DNA of 47,035 bases, from assembly GCA_022452125.1 (NCBI GenBank), contig JAKURJ010000001.1, positions 1 to 47,035 on the forward strand, given 5' to 3'. The stretch is from Candidatus Poseidoniaceae archaeon (GTDB lineage: Archaea > Thermoplasmatota > Poseidoniia > Poseidoniales > Poseidoniaceae). Positions within the stretch are counted from its first letter, which is position 1. Each line of letters starts with the position of its first letter. The position numbers and the translations under genes were made by a program. Shown here in pieces: positions 26,109-34,947 of this stretch. A model generated the notes under the pieces. That model worked only from the letters and a program-made list of their open reading frames with translations, ran no database searches and was not told where the DNA came from.

Positions 26109-26747
26109 ATGAAGCCAGTGAATCATGATTTGATTCTCATTCAAGATGAGATCAGAGAATCTTTCGACTGGACCCTCGAATCAGACTATGAAAGCGCGAC
26201 ATCTCTAGTTGCGCAATGCAATAATCCCACTCCATTACTGAGTTTCAAATCGAAGGTAACTGTCGTTGGAGCAGCAGCATCTCCTGGGATTGTTCCCGAG
26301 TACCCTACGATAGTTGCAGACGGGGCAATTGGTGCAATTTCAGATCTATCCAAGGTAGCATTGATTGTTACAGATGGAGACGGTACACCTCATCTTGAGA
26401 AAGCGCTGAACAAAGGGATTCCAATCTGCCTTCACGCACATGGAGACAATCAAGATTCATGGACAAGAATATTATCGATAATTGATGAAAACCAAGAGGT
26501 GTTATTGACTCATCAAACTCCATTTGAAATCGATGGAATGCACAACCCAGGTGGATTTACAGACGGCGACAGAGCAGTATGCATTGCGTTTGCTTTAGGC
26601 GCAACTGAAGTAGAATTGGTTGGATTCTCAATAGATGATGTTGGCCAGTGGTCTGGAGTAACAGATGAAAAACGAAAACTAATCAAGTTGAAGTGGATGT
26701 CTAAAGTGTTGCAAATTCTTTCCATGAGGGTTGATGATGAAGAGTAG
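26109..26747 (+). CDS. mptE: 6-hydroxymethyl-7,8-dihydropterin pyrophosphokinase MptE (DUF115)
   Basis: MptE transfers pyrophosphate from ATP to 6-hydroxymethyl-dihydropterin, a step in archaeal pterin (tetrahydrofolate/methanopterin-like) synthesis. The 212-aa product has the DUF115 layout: a helical N-terminus (LIQDEIRESFDW), then VTVVGAAASPG, PTIVADGAIGA, VALIVTDGDG, HAHGDNQ and HNPGGFTDGDRAVCIAFAL, ending in GFSIDD and a basic helix. These Gly/Asp loops match the nucleotide- and metal-binding sites of the family. An upstream ATG at 26082 would add nine residues; 26109 aligns better with family N-termini. Divergent from priL. Confidence 0.87.
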   Translation: MKPVNHDLILIQDEIRESFDWTLESDYESATSLVAQCNNPTPLLSFKSKVTVVGAAASPGIVPEYPTIVADGAIGAISDLSKVALIVTDGDGTPHLEKALNKGIPICLHAHGDNQDSWTRILSIIDENQEVLLTHQTPFEIDGMHNPGGFTDGDRAVCIAFALGATEVELVGFSIDDVGQWSGVTDEKRKLIKLKWMSKVLQILSMRVDDEE

Positions 26748-27303
26748 TTACTGGTTGTGGATAATCGCGTTGGTCGTGGTCAACACAGGTTGGTACACCG
26801 TTAGTCAACAAGGCGCAACTCAAGAAATAAACAGGCCAGGTGCGGATTTTTCTGAATCTCGCGAAGGCGAACTTTCCACTCTAATCGGCTCAGAAGTAGA
26901 CTATGAGATTGAACACTGCTTCGAATCAATGAATGGAGGGGTGCACAACGCCAGCATAACCGTTGAGAGCAACTCAGAGGTACTCTATTCATGGGAAGGA
27001 GATACTGACGAAGGTTGCATAACATATTCTTCCACTGCAGGCGAGGGTGAATTTGTTGTCATCACAATTGTCGATGAAGGTGTAGAAACTACCACTACTC
27101 TGACAACGTGGCCAATGAAAAGCGCCTTTGTTACGGGGCTGATTGTATTCTCATTGTGTACTGTAGCCGTTGCATTTGGTGAGACTTTTGCTAGGGCATT
27201 TGTCAAGAGGAAAATAGAGCAAAATCATTCTGCACCTACGCCTCAAATCGAATCATTTTCACAATCAAATGGAATTTGGCAAGATCCGGTTAGACCAAAT
27301 TAA
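26734..27303 (+). CDS. Small membrane protein with an extracytoplasmic domain
   Basis: This protein of about 189 aa has an N-terminal hydrophobic helix (YWLWIIALVVVNTGWYTV), an extracytoplasmic region of about 100 residues with two cysteines (EIEHCFES and EGCITYS) that may pair, a second helix (AFVTGLIVFSLCTVAVAF) and a short basic, then polar, cytoplasmic tail. Its start (TTG 26731, ATG 26734 or ATG 26737) lies inside the 3' end of mptE, so the two genes overlap by about 11-17 bp and are probably translated from one mRNA. The function is unknown. The stop abuts that of convergent polD2 with no gap. Confidence 0.75.
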   Translation: MMKSSYWLWIIALVVVNTGWYTVSQQGATQEINRPGADFSESREGELSTLIGSEVDYEIEHCFESMNGGVHNASITVESNSEVLYSWEGDTDEGCITYSSTAGEGEFVVITIVDEGVETTTTLTTWPMKSAFVTGLIVFSLCTVAVAFGETFARAFVKRKIEQNHSAPTPQIESFSQSNGIWQDPVRPN

Positions 27304-30300
27304 TCACAAGAAATCTGCCAAGCTTAACTGCTTGGCATTATCGTTATTGAATAGACTTTCAACGCTATCTGCAAGCCATTCAACATTCTGCTTAGTGTAT
27401 TGGTCTACTCCATAAGTCTCCATGACGTGCATTGTTACTTTGATGTATTTTCTAACCGCGCCTTCAGTTACGGTAAGAGCCAGATTCCCATTACACATGT
27501 CGCCTTCCGCCTTTTTGATTCCGAAAGCACTCATACCTCTTCCCGTTTGTTTGGGCGGCTGGATACATTTTCCAGCCAATGGCATTCTTCGATAGGAATG
27601 GCCACACTTCAAACAACGAACCTTCTGTCTAGTAAATGCCACAAGGTTACCTCTCAAATCTGGTAGGAAGTGTGAGCGGATAACACTGGATGCAACCGTA
27701 CGAACGTTTACGCCTCGAAGTCTGTGACCCAAAGAGAGTTGTCCAATCATTTTGTCAATCATTGTCTCTAGTGTTTTGTATGCCGAGAGAGGCGGCCCTT
27801 CAGCCATGCTCTTGGTTGAATGCGTGTAACCCATCCCGCGAACTGCACCGATTGTTCCAAGCCTACGTTCTATGAAGTCCATTTTGTCTGCAAGAGCCTT
27901 GGGATGAGGTTGCTCAAGCGTCGCCTCGTAAAACCACCTTTCGTAGTGCCATGCAGAATCAACATTCAGGGCTTCTTTGTCGACTTCAGTAGGGTTTAAT
28001 CTAGTTGTCAACACCAATGGCGCGTCCATCTTTCCACCGCGATTAGCCGGTAAAATGTCTCTGCTGAAGTTTAGCAAACCGTCCATTAGCAACATAATCG
28101 CATCTTCATCACCATCACAATTTCTTCGTTTTGCAGCATGGAAAAGCGGGTGCGCATATCCTCCAGAACTGTTTGAGAAACCAATCAGTCTAGAGAGAAC
28201 CCCTCCGGATGTGTGGGGCGCCAATGCACAAATTAGGTGTCCGACAAGATCCTCTGGTTTGTCGACATGGTAGTAAGGCTCTAGTCCATAAAATCGAACC
28301 AACAATTCATCGATATATTGTGCAGCTCGAACGAAATAATCTGCACCATTTCTTGCCAAGATGAAATCCTGTGGGAAGATTTCTAACATCTGAGTGTCGC
28401 TTTGCAATTCTTCTCCGAAGCAATCATGAGTGTAGCCGAGATGCTTCAATTGGTTCCAATCAACTCCAATTTCTTCAGGCGTGAAGTGGGTAACAGGAAC
28501 ATCGCTCATATCGAATCTAATGGTTCCATCTCTGAATACAGGAAGCCCGTGCTTCGCTCGTAGTATCCCTTTTTCAACAGCCTCAGGAGTTTGATTTTTA
28601 CTCATCAATTTCTTTAGCCCTTTCATTTTCTTTGGCACTCTATCGATGCCTAATGAGATTCTAGCATCTTCAAGTAAATTGTCAATACGGATGGTTTGTA
28701 ACTCGCCTCTACGTCTCGAGTTTTGCTTTTCATTAGAGACTCTTAACTCGGTTCTGCCTCCACAAACTTCACCGGGCTTTTCTTCACCAAAATCGTCCAA
28801 TTTTCTGTGATGACAATTAATCATTGGAGATTTCTTTCCACAAACTGTACAGAACCGAACTCCCATTTCTACTCGCAAATCTTGTTGTTCAGCAGAGTTT
28901 GCAATCAGTCTTTGATTGCCTCCCGAAAGAGCGATTGGAAATAGAGAATGAACAGTCGGCTTTTCTCTTGGCGCACTCTTTTCTGGACGCCCCATTCTGC
29001 AACCCACTCTAACAGGAGCAGAATGCTCCCACCTTAGGCGAGAAATTTGTCGGATTTGAGTCAAGATTCCATCCACTTGGTGGTCGTCTTCTAAGATCTG
29101 TGCGCGTAGGTACTCTTCAGGATTTTTTGGGCCGGGGTCAGGCAATTGATTTGCAGCATCCCTACCAATTTTATCGGTTTCAGCGATTCCTAAACCCCGT
29201 TGCCTTGCATTGGTTTCAGCAGCAATCCTGGCCGTAGAACGTTTCTGCTCCAACTCGCCTTTACGCTTCTGTTCTTCGTCTAGAACTACAACGGCATTAC
29301 GCAACTCAGTAATTCTGTTTCTGAATACGGCTTCAGCATCTTCTATCCGCATAGGGGCTTTGCCTTTGATTGTGAATCCTAATCCATCCAACATTGCTTC
29401 CCAGCCTTCTGTAATCACAAGGTCGTCACCCTCGTGATGGTGAGCCAATCCTAACATTAGGGCGCTACCTTTGACGAGTCCATGGATTCTGAGTACCCAT
29501 CCATGAGGCAAAGTATCGGAAAAGATTCTATCTTCAACTGGAATACTAGGGCCGGGGATTGAATCATAATCTAAAGCAGATTCTACCTCCGGACGTAATT
29601 CGTCCATCTCATCGGCATTCCATCCTTTTACGCCATCAATGAAACGAAGATTTCCATTTCTTACCGTCGCAGTTTCTACTGCTTGAAGCAAGGCTGGAAC
29701 CCATTCAATTGGCAAATCCAGCCACCATGGATTGTGAGAGCCGACTAGAGATGTTGCGAATCTGATTGAGATTTCTTTGGCAGACTCCCAAGAAGGATTC
29801 AGCGAAATCAGCGAATCTCTCCACTTTCTGCGAATGTGAAATCGTTCATCCAAGTCTGTGGATTGATTTATTGGCAAACCAGGCGTGCCTTCCGGCATAT
29901 CTTTTCTATCGGTTCCAATAATTCTACAGAACTCATCAACCGCTTGATCACTGTCCAATGCATCGATTAAATCAGCAGCCCACCAATCGTGTGAATAGGC
30001 AGCTGGAACCAAGTTCTTGTTGTTCTCCATGAACTCTCCATAGCCTAGAACTAACTCACCATTATCCCAAATTGATGAGATATCTTTTCTGTCTTTTTGG
30101 AAAGATTCGAGGTCATTATATTGCTTGAAATCTCCGTTTCGCAGAATTGCCCATGGCCCCTCAGCAATGTCACAGGGAGTAATCGCACATGCCTTTCCTG
30201 GCCTTTCGATTTTCATTTGAGTACCTACTGCAATGAAATCATCCATCGCTGCCATAGATGCTGCATTACACGAGCCGGCTGCTAAACCTGAAGGCCTAGC

Positions 30301-31347
30301 TCTTCCGTACCTGAGGCGAAAACCTCCTGGCTCTAGTGGTGCTCCAAAAACAGGACGGCCTGCAATAATATCCTTCATGAATTTTGAAATTTCTGGGACT
30401 TTGCGAGATGTGAATCCGTCACCATCTCCTGTTTTTTCTTCGTCTTTGTTCTTATTTGCAAAAGTGGAAATGAAATCCCAACCAGGGACCTTTAACCGTT
30501 CAGTATGCCTTTGAATTTTAGGAGCCTTCAGACACAAACCTTCTCCAATAACTAGCAAAACTCCACCTCGAATTCTTGCTTCGTCAATATTTCTAACACG
30601 ACCATATCCGGCGCATTCTATGTCTTCTGTTGATTCTCCGTTAACCATTACTGGACATGCTCTGACGATTGTATCTACTTCTTCGGGAGGCGGGCGATAT
30701 TGCAAATTACCTCGGTATAATCCAAACTCTTCCTTTACTCTCTCTACTTCATCGTCAGTTGGTTTGTACGCGTCTACATTCAATTCTCGACGAATCATAT
30801 CGCCGATTAATACCGCTAGCGCCTGTGCAGTACCACCTGCTGCGCGGATAGGTCCAGCAAAGTGAATTGAAAGGAATTGGCTGCCGTCTAGATTTGGCAA
30901 TAGTCTTACTTCACTAATCCCTTCCAGGGGCGCTACTAGTACCGCTTCAGTAAGAATGGCAAGGCCTACGCGAAGTCCAACGTCGATGCTTTTTTGCAAA
31001 TCGTGCCCGTCGTCTCTGAACCTTTTAGCAACAATTGTAGCCATCTTAATCGAGGTTGTTTCACGGTCATTTTCTGCCAACAATTTACGGATGTCATCAG
31101 CAACTTCAGCACCTTCAAGGTGCTCAACTAGAAGTTTTTCAGTACGGCTAGCCAAATCAGAAGCTCGAGGAATTTCAACTTCTAGCGAGTGATCAAGTCC
31201 CTTTGCTCTAGCTCTTGCAGCGATTTTGTACGCCTCTTCAGTTCTCTCATCGAGCCATTCTTCATAGGATTCCATTTCCCTTTCCAGACGCTCGATATCA
31301 AGACCCAACAGGGGGTCGTGAACATCTCTTGCGCCCTGCTGACTCAT
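27304..31347 (-). CDS. polC: DNA polymerase II (PolD) large subunit DP2
   Basis: DP2 is the catalytic subunit of the archaeal D-family replicative polymerase. The 1347-aa product starts with the conserved N-terminal domain (FAGPIRAAGGTAQALAVLIGD) and has a zinc-binding segment (CTVCGKKSPMINCHH, about residue 830). It then carries the double-psi beta-barrel catalytic region with RNCDGDEDAIMLLMD (about 1074-1088), whose Asp residues bind metal, and a C-terminal zinc segment (CLKCGHSYRRMPLAGKC, about 1240). The last residues QLSLADFL match a PCNA-interacting (PIP) box. There is no intein insertion at the conserved blocks. The small subunit DP1 is not in the window. An imperfect inverted repeat (31349-31377) adjoins the start codon. 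Confidence 0.97.
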   Translation of the reverse strand: MSQQGARDVHDPLLGLDIERLEREMESYEEWLDERTEEAYKIAARARAKGLDHSLEVEIPRASDLASRTEKLLVEHLEGAEVADDIRKLLAENDRETTSIKMATIVAKRFRDDGHDLQKSIDVGLRVGLAILTEAVLVAPLEGISEVRLLPNLDGSQFLSIHFAGPIRAAGGTAQALAVLIGDMIRRELNVDAYKPTDDEVERVKEEFGLYRGNLQYRPPPEEVDTIVRACPVMVNGESTEDIECAGYGRVRNIDEARIRGGVLLVIGEGLCLKAPKIQRHTERLKVPGWDFISTFANKNKDEEKTGDGDGFTSRKVPEISKFMKDIIAGRPVFGAPLEPGGFRLRYGRARPSGLAAGSCNAASMAAMDDFIAVGTQMKIERPGKACAITPCDIAEGPWAILRNGDFKQYNDLESFQKDRKDISSIWDNGELVLGYGEFMENNKNLVPAAYSHDWWAADLIDALDSDQAVDEFCRIIGTDRKDMPEGTPGLPINQSTDLDERFHIRRKWRDSLISLNPSWESAKEISIRFATSLVGSHNPWWLDLPIEWVPALLQAVETATVRNGNLRFIDGVKGWNADEMDELRPEVESALDYDSIPGPSIPVEDRIFSDTLPHGWVLRIHGLVKGSALMLGLAHHHEGDDLVITEGWEAMLDGLGFTIKGKAPMRIEDAEAVFRNRITELRNAVVVLDEEQKRKGELEQKRSTARIAAETNARQRGLGIAETDKIGRDAANQLPDPGPKNPEEYLRAQILEDDHQVDGILTQIRQISRLRWEHSAPVRVGCRMGRPEKSAPREKPTVHSLFPIALSGGNQRLIANSAEQQDLRVEMGVRFCTVCGKKSPMINCHHRKLDDFGEEKPGEVCGGRTELRVSNEKQNSRRRGELQTIRIDNLLEDARISLGIDRVPKKMKGLKKLMSKNQTPEAVEKGILRAKHGLPVFRDGTIRFDMSDVPVTHFTPEEIGVDWNQLKHLGYTHDCFGEELQSDTQMLEIFPQDFILARNGADYFVRAAQYIDELLVRFYGLEPYYHVDKPEDLVGHLICALAPHTSGGVLSRLIGFSNSSGGYAHPLFHAAKRRNCDGDEDAIMLLMDGLLNFSRDILPANRGGKMDAPLVLTTRLNPTEVDKEALNVDSAWHYERWFYEATLEQPHPKALADKMDFIERRLGTIGAVRGMGYTHSTKSMAEGPPLSAYKTLETMIDKMIGQLSLGHRLRGVNVRTVASSVIRSHFLPDLRGNLVAFTRQKVRCLKCGHSYRRMPLAGKCIQPPKQTGRGMSAFGIKKAEGDMCNGNLALTVTEGAVRKYIKVTMHVMETYGVDQYTKQNVEWLADSVESLFNNDNAKQLSLADFL

Positions 31348-31448
31348 GGCTACCTATCTGCGCTCCTTGTAGGTGGCTCATAAGGGCTACCACACAATGC
31401 AATATCTCCTAGGGAAGGTTCATTCCCCTCAAACTGATGGCCTAGTAC

Positions 31449-32042
31449 ATGTCGGTCCCCCAGCAACTACGCAACGACCCTCGATGGGCCCGCCTTGTGG
31501 ATTTAGTCAGAGAGTTAGCATTTCTCGACGGCGGCAATGACGAAGCATTCACTTTAGCCAGTGGTAGAACTTCACGTTGGTTTTTCGATATGAAGCCTGT
31601 AATGATGCACCCTGAAGCAGGCCGTTTGGTGGGACAATTAATGAATGCTCGATGTGATGAAATCGGTGCAGATTTCGTAGGTGGATTAGAACTCGGAGCA
31701 GTCCCACTGGCTGCATTGGTTGTTGCAACCGACTTTACTTCAGAAAGACTAGGATTCATGGTACGCAAGCAGGCAAAAGGGCGAGGAGGAAGAAAGACGA
31801 ACAATCCTCCAGGAATCGAGGGGGCATCAATTTCAGAAGGAGGCAAAGTAATCATTCTTGAAGATGTTACTACAACCGGAGGCTCTGCAATCCAAGCAGT
31901 CAAGAGAATCGAGGATGAGACCTCCTGTGAAGTCGTAGCAGTAATCAGTATTCTAGACCGTCAAGAAGGTGGGAAAGAAGCATTTGAGGATGCAGGAATA
32001 GCATTCGAGAGCCTATTGGTTCGCTCCGATATATCCGGGTGA
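31449..32042 (+). CDS. pyrE: Orotate phosphoribosyltransferase
   Basis: PyrE makes orotidine 5'-monophosphate from orotate and PRPP in pyrimidine synthesis. The 197-aa protein has FTLASGRTSRWFFDMKPVMM (orotate-binding N-terminal block), GGLELGAVPLAA, a flexible loop FMVRKQAKGRGGR that would cover the active site, and the PRPP-binding motif VIILEDVTTTGGSA. The length fits the family. It shares a 4-bp stop/start overlap (TGA within GTGA) with the methyltransferase gene, so the two are translated from one mRNA. It is divergent from polD2, with about 100 bp between starts. Confidence 0.95.
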   Translation: MSVPQQLRNDPRWARLVDLVRELAFLDGGNDEAFTLASGRTSRWFFDMKPVMMHPEAGRLVGQLMNARCDEIGADFVGGLELGAVPLAALVVATDFTSERLGFMVRKQAKGRGGRKTNNPPGIEGASISEGGKVIILEDVTTTGGSAIQAVKRIEDETSCEVVAVISILDRQEGGKEAFEDAGIAFESLLVRSDISG

Positions 32043-33268
32043 ATACTTTGGAACTGAGTCCTAGTCAGGCAGACCTTAGCGGTCCTACCGCAAATGATTC
32101 AACCGCACCAGAAGGATTAGTTTTTCATTATGCAGATGAGGCTAAACCTCTAGCAACTCCTTGGCAGGTAGCGGTTGAAAGAGCCAAGATGGTTAGGAAA
32201 TGCGGTTTGCCAGGTGGCGCGATTTTGGACCCTGCATGCGGAAGCGGGATTCAATTAGCAGCCTATTGCGCCATGATAAGCAGAGAGGGCTTTGGCATAG
32301 AAATGGACGAATCTACAGCAAAGGCAGCTAATTCTAATCTCAGGAGAGTAGCTGAACATGGCTTTGGCCAATCATTGCTATCTTCAACCATTAAAATCGG
32401 CGACGGAACAATTGGTGAATATGAGCAAAAATTTGCCATGTTGCACCTCGACCCTGCAAGACCTCGAAACTCTCGTACCCACGGCCTAGATGAGATGGCC
32501 CCCAGACTACCTGAAATTTTTGAAGCGTGGAAAGACGCACTGAATCATGGCGAAAGAGGTCCAGCGATTCTGTTGGATTTGTCTCCACGATTGGATAACA
32601 GTCAACGCCTTGAGGTTGAAGAAATAGTTGAATCATTTTGGCCCAATATTGGAAAAACTTGGGTGTGGACTAGCCGTGGTAGAGGCAGAGTGGATCGCCT
32701 ATCTTTGTGGGTTGGCCAATTGTCAACACCTGGAATATCTCGCAGATTTGTTCGTATCCCACCAGATTTCAAAGATAAACCATTGATAATCGAAGGGGAT
32801 TTTGAAGAAATATCCGAGCACCGTAGGCCACCAAGAAAAGGCGAGCACGTCAGTATTCTAGACGCAGCATTGGTCGAATCAGGCCTAGCTTTACATTTCT
32901 TGAGAGACTTGATTCCGGGACAAGAAATCACATGGAGCATTATCGATGGACGTAGACCTCAAATCCATCATTCACAGCCAATTATTTTTGAAAATAAACA
33001 AGAAAAAATGCTCGTACAGGCCACTGGAAGAATTGTAAAATTGGTTCATTCTGAATTGTCCTTAGAAACAATTTCCCACCTTGTAGAAGCATCTAGGGAT
33101 TATGGATTTGGCAAATTGACCCTACGGGTCGCACTTGAACCACAGTTGCAGCCAAAGCTTCAGGGAAGCCTCGACAGGCAACTTTTTTCCAAGGGGGGAG
33201 AGCATGTTGGATTTGTTGCGAAACAACCCCATGATTCGATGCTACTTTTGTGCCTTGAAACACAATAG
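32039..33268 (+). CDS. Class I SAM methyltransferase with a THUMP-like C-terminus
   Basis: This 409-aa protein resembles the PG_1098 / THUMP-like group of methyltransferases. It has the SAM-binding motif I DPACGSGIQLAAY, the acidic GFGIEMDES at motif II, and the motif IV-like HLDPARPRNSR (DPAR in place of the DPPY of DNA methylases). A C-terminal region ends in GGEHVGFVAKQPHDSMLLLCL, similar to the Thump_like domain. Such enzymes are thought to act on RNA, but the substrate is uncertain. It starts at GTG 32039, overlapping the pyrE stop. Confidence 0.78.
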   Translation: MNTLELSPSQADLSGPTANDSTAPEGLVFHYADEAKPLATPWQVAVERAKMVRKCGLPGGAILDPACGSGIQLAAYCAMISREGFGIEMDESTAKAANSNLRRVAEHGFGQSLLSSTIKIGDGTIGEYEQKFAMLHLDPARPRNSRTHGLDEMAPRLPEIFEAWKDALNHGERGPAILLDLSPRLDNSQRLEVEEIVESFWPNIGKTWVWTSRGRGRVDRLSLWVGQLSTPGISRRFVRIPPDFKDKPLIIEGDFEEISEHRRPPRKGEHVSILDAALVESGLALHFLRDLIPGQEITWSIIDGRRPQIHHSQPIIFENKQEKMLVQATGRIVKLVHSELSLETISHLVEASRDYGFGKLTLRVALEPQLQPKLQGSLDRQLFSKGGEHVGFVAKQPHDSMLLLCLETQ

Positions 33269-33322
33269 GCTTTTAGCACCACGAACAGAGGGTTAGAAAA
33301 TGGCGAATCTGTGGCGCAGTCT

Positions 33323-33340
33323 CGCGAATGATGAATCGCG
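33323..33340. promoter_or_regulatory. Inverted repeat upstream of the ribosomal-protein promoter
   Basis: CGCGA (33323-33327) and TCGCG (33336-33340) form an inverted repeat with an 8-bp spacer, ending 3 bp before the TATA-like box. This is where BRE and upstream regulators bind in archaea, so it may be an operator or activator site for the rps13 operon. The call is inferred only from symmetry and position. Confidence 0.3.
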
Positions 33341-33343
33341 GTC

Positions 33344-33351
33344 TTGATATA
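33344..33351 (+). promoter_or_regulatory. TATA box of the rps13-rps4-rps11-rpo3 operon
   Basis: TTGATATA lies 62-69 bp before the rps13 ATG. A start of transcription about 25 bp downstream (near 33372) would give a 5' leader of about 40 nt that contains AGGTGA, a Shine-Dalgarno-like site 6 bp before the ATG. This operon therefore appears to be leadered. Confidence 0.5.
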
Positions 33352-33412
33352 GGGGAGGTTTGTCGCAAAGTCGCTCGACATCATGTTGTACGCGTTGAAC
33401 AGGTGAACTGTA

Positions 33413-33874
33413 ATGGCTAATGAACAAGAATTGGGAGACGACTTCTCCTACATGCTTCGAATGGCAGATACCGATATTGACGGTTTGAGGCCACTAAGGA
33501 CTGCGCTCACTGCTGTCCGTGGTGTTGGCGACCGAACTGCAGCTAATATCTGCAGAATAACAGGATTCGATCCTAGTATGAAGGCTGGACACCTTGATAC
33601 CGCTCAGCAGGAAACCTTGCGTGAAGCGATTGAGAACTATGCTCAAAACGTCCCACTATGGATGCTGAACCGTCAGCGCGACCTAGAATCCGGTGATGAA
33701 CTACATCTTTCCGGACAAGATCTCAAACTCACTCATGAAGACGATATCAGTCGTCTTCGTGGAATCAAGTGCTACCGTGGAGTACGCCACGCTGGCGGCC
33801 ACAAAGTACGTGGACAGCGCGGCCGTTCCAACGGCCGATTTGGTCTGACTCTTGGAGTACAGCGAAAGAAGTGA
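33413..33874 (+). CDS. rps13: 30S ribosomal protein S13 (uS13)
   Basis: S13 sits in the small-subunit head and contacts the P-site tRNA and the B1 bridges. The 153-aa protein has the archaeal length and the helix-two-turn-helix region VRGVGDRTAANICRITGF, followed by the basic C-terminal tail with IKCYRGVRHAGGHKVRGQR and GRSNGRFG, which contacts rRNA and tRNA. GGTGA is placed 6 bp before the ATG. It heads the S13-S4-S11-rpo3 operon, with rps4 15 bp downstream. Confidence 0.97.
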   Translation: MANEQELGDDFSYMLRMADTDIDGLRPLRTALTAVRGVGDRTAANICRITGFDPSMKAGHLDTAQQETLREAIENYAQNVPLWMLNRQRDLESGDELHLSGQDLKLTHEDDISRLRGIKCYRGVRHAGGHKVRGQRGRSNGRFGLTLGVQRKK

Positions 33875-33889
33875 TAGGGGGAATAAGAC

Positions 33890-34549
33890 ATGGGACATCC
33901 AAAATTTGCTCGACCTAAGTACGACACTCCTCCTCATCCTTGGAAGGCTGACAGAATTGAAGAAGAACACGCAATCAAGGCAAATCACGGTCTAAAGAAC
34001 ATGACCGAGATTTGGAAAGCAAAGTCTGCTCTACGCCGTATTCGTGGCCAAGCTATGAAGTTGATTGGTCGTGTGGACACATCCGAAGGCCACTGCTCTC
34101 GTGAGAAGGATGCTTTACTTGCATCACTTAACCGAAAGGGACTGATTGCAACCGACGCAATTCTGGACGACATCCTTTCTCTATCAGCAGAAGATATTCT
34201 CAATCGCCGTCTACAGGCTCAAGTCTATTACAAGGGTCTTGCATGCTCAATGAAGCAAGCAAGACAACTTGTGACCCACGGACAGATCTGCATTGGCGAT
34301 CAAAAGGTGACAATTCCTTCCTACCCTGTTACCAGAGACGAAGAAGAATTGATTCGCTACCACCCACGCTCCAAGCTAAATGACGAAAACCACATCATTC
34401 GTCAAACAATCTTGGGTGTTCGTGAATCTGCTGAATATGCAGAAGAAGAAGTCGACCCAGAGTTTTCACAATCCGAAGCATCAGAAGTCAATGAATCGGC
34501 TGACGATGCACCTAAGGCAGAAGACACTGTTGTAGGAGGCGGTGAATGA
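33890..34549 (+). CDS. rps4: 30S ribosomal protein S4 (uS4)
   Basis: S4 is a primary 16S rRNA-binding protein that nucleates small-subunit assembly. The 219-aa product has the basic N-terminal region, then an S4 RNA-binding domain (RRLQAQVYYKGLACSMKQAR and GQICIGDQKVTIPSYPVT). It ends in about 40 acidic residues (EYAEEEVDPEFSQSEASEV and onward) that most S4 proteins lack. Typical archaeal S4 is about 170-200 residues, so the tail is an extension, probably disordered. Its TGA overlaps the rps11 ATG. Confidence 0.96.
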   Translation: MGHPKFARPKYDTPPHPWKADRIEEEHAIKANHGLKNMTEIWKAKSALRRIRGQAMKLIGRVDTSEGHCSREKDALLASLNRKGLIATDAILDDILSLSAEDILNRRLQAQVYYKGLACSMKQARQLVTHGQICIGDQKVTIPSYPVTRDEEELIRYHPRSKLNDENHIIRQTILGVRESAEYAEEEVDPEFSQSEASEVNESADDAPKAEDTVVGGGE

Positions 34550-34929
34550 TGCGCAAGGCAATCATCAATATCTTCTCTAGTTACAACAACGTGTTGTTAA
34601 CTGCAACCGACTTGACAGGAGCTGAAACCATTGCAACATGCTCTGGTGGACAAGTAGTCAAGTCATCCAAAGACTCTGGTGGACAGTTCGCTGCGACACG
34701 TGCAGCTGAAAGAATGGCTGACCAACTAAAGGAGAAAGAATTCACACAGGTCATCGTCAAGTACCGTGGCCCTGGTGGAAACAAGTCAAACAATACTGGT
34801 CCTGGAGCACAGGCAGCAATCCGTGCTCTAACTCGTGCAGGCGTGACAGTTACTCGTATCGAAGATGTAACTCCAATCGCACACGATGGTACAAAGAAGA
34901 AGGGTGGCCGCCGTGGCCGCCGTGTCTGA
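34546..34929 (+). CDS. rps11: 30S ribosomal protein S11 (uS11)
   Basis: S11 forms part of the platform and contacts mRNA near the E site. This 127-aa protein shows INIFSSYNNVLLTATDLTGAE at the N-terminus, KSSKDSGGQFAATRAAERM, VKYRGPGGNKSNNTGPGAQA and the conserved C-terminal DVTPIAHDGTKKKGGRRGRR, with length and sequence typical of archaeal S11. GGAGGCGGTGA provides a strong ribosome site, and ATGA couples translation to rps4. rpo3 follows 18 bp after the stop. Confidence 0.97.
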   Translation: MMRKAIINIFSSYNNVLLTATDLTGAETIATCSGGQVVKSSKDSGGQFAATRAAERMADQLKEKEFTQVIVKYRGPGGNKSNNTGPGAQAAIRALTRAGVTVTRIEDVTPIAHDGTKKKGGRRGRRV

Positions 34930-34947
34930 TTATTTGAGGTGTTGAAA

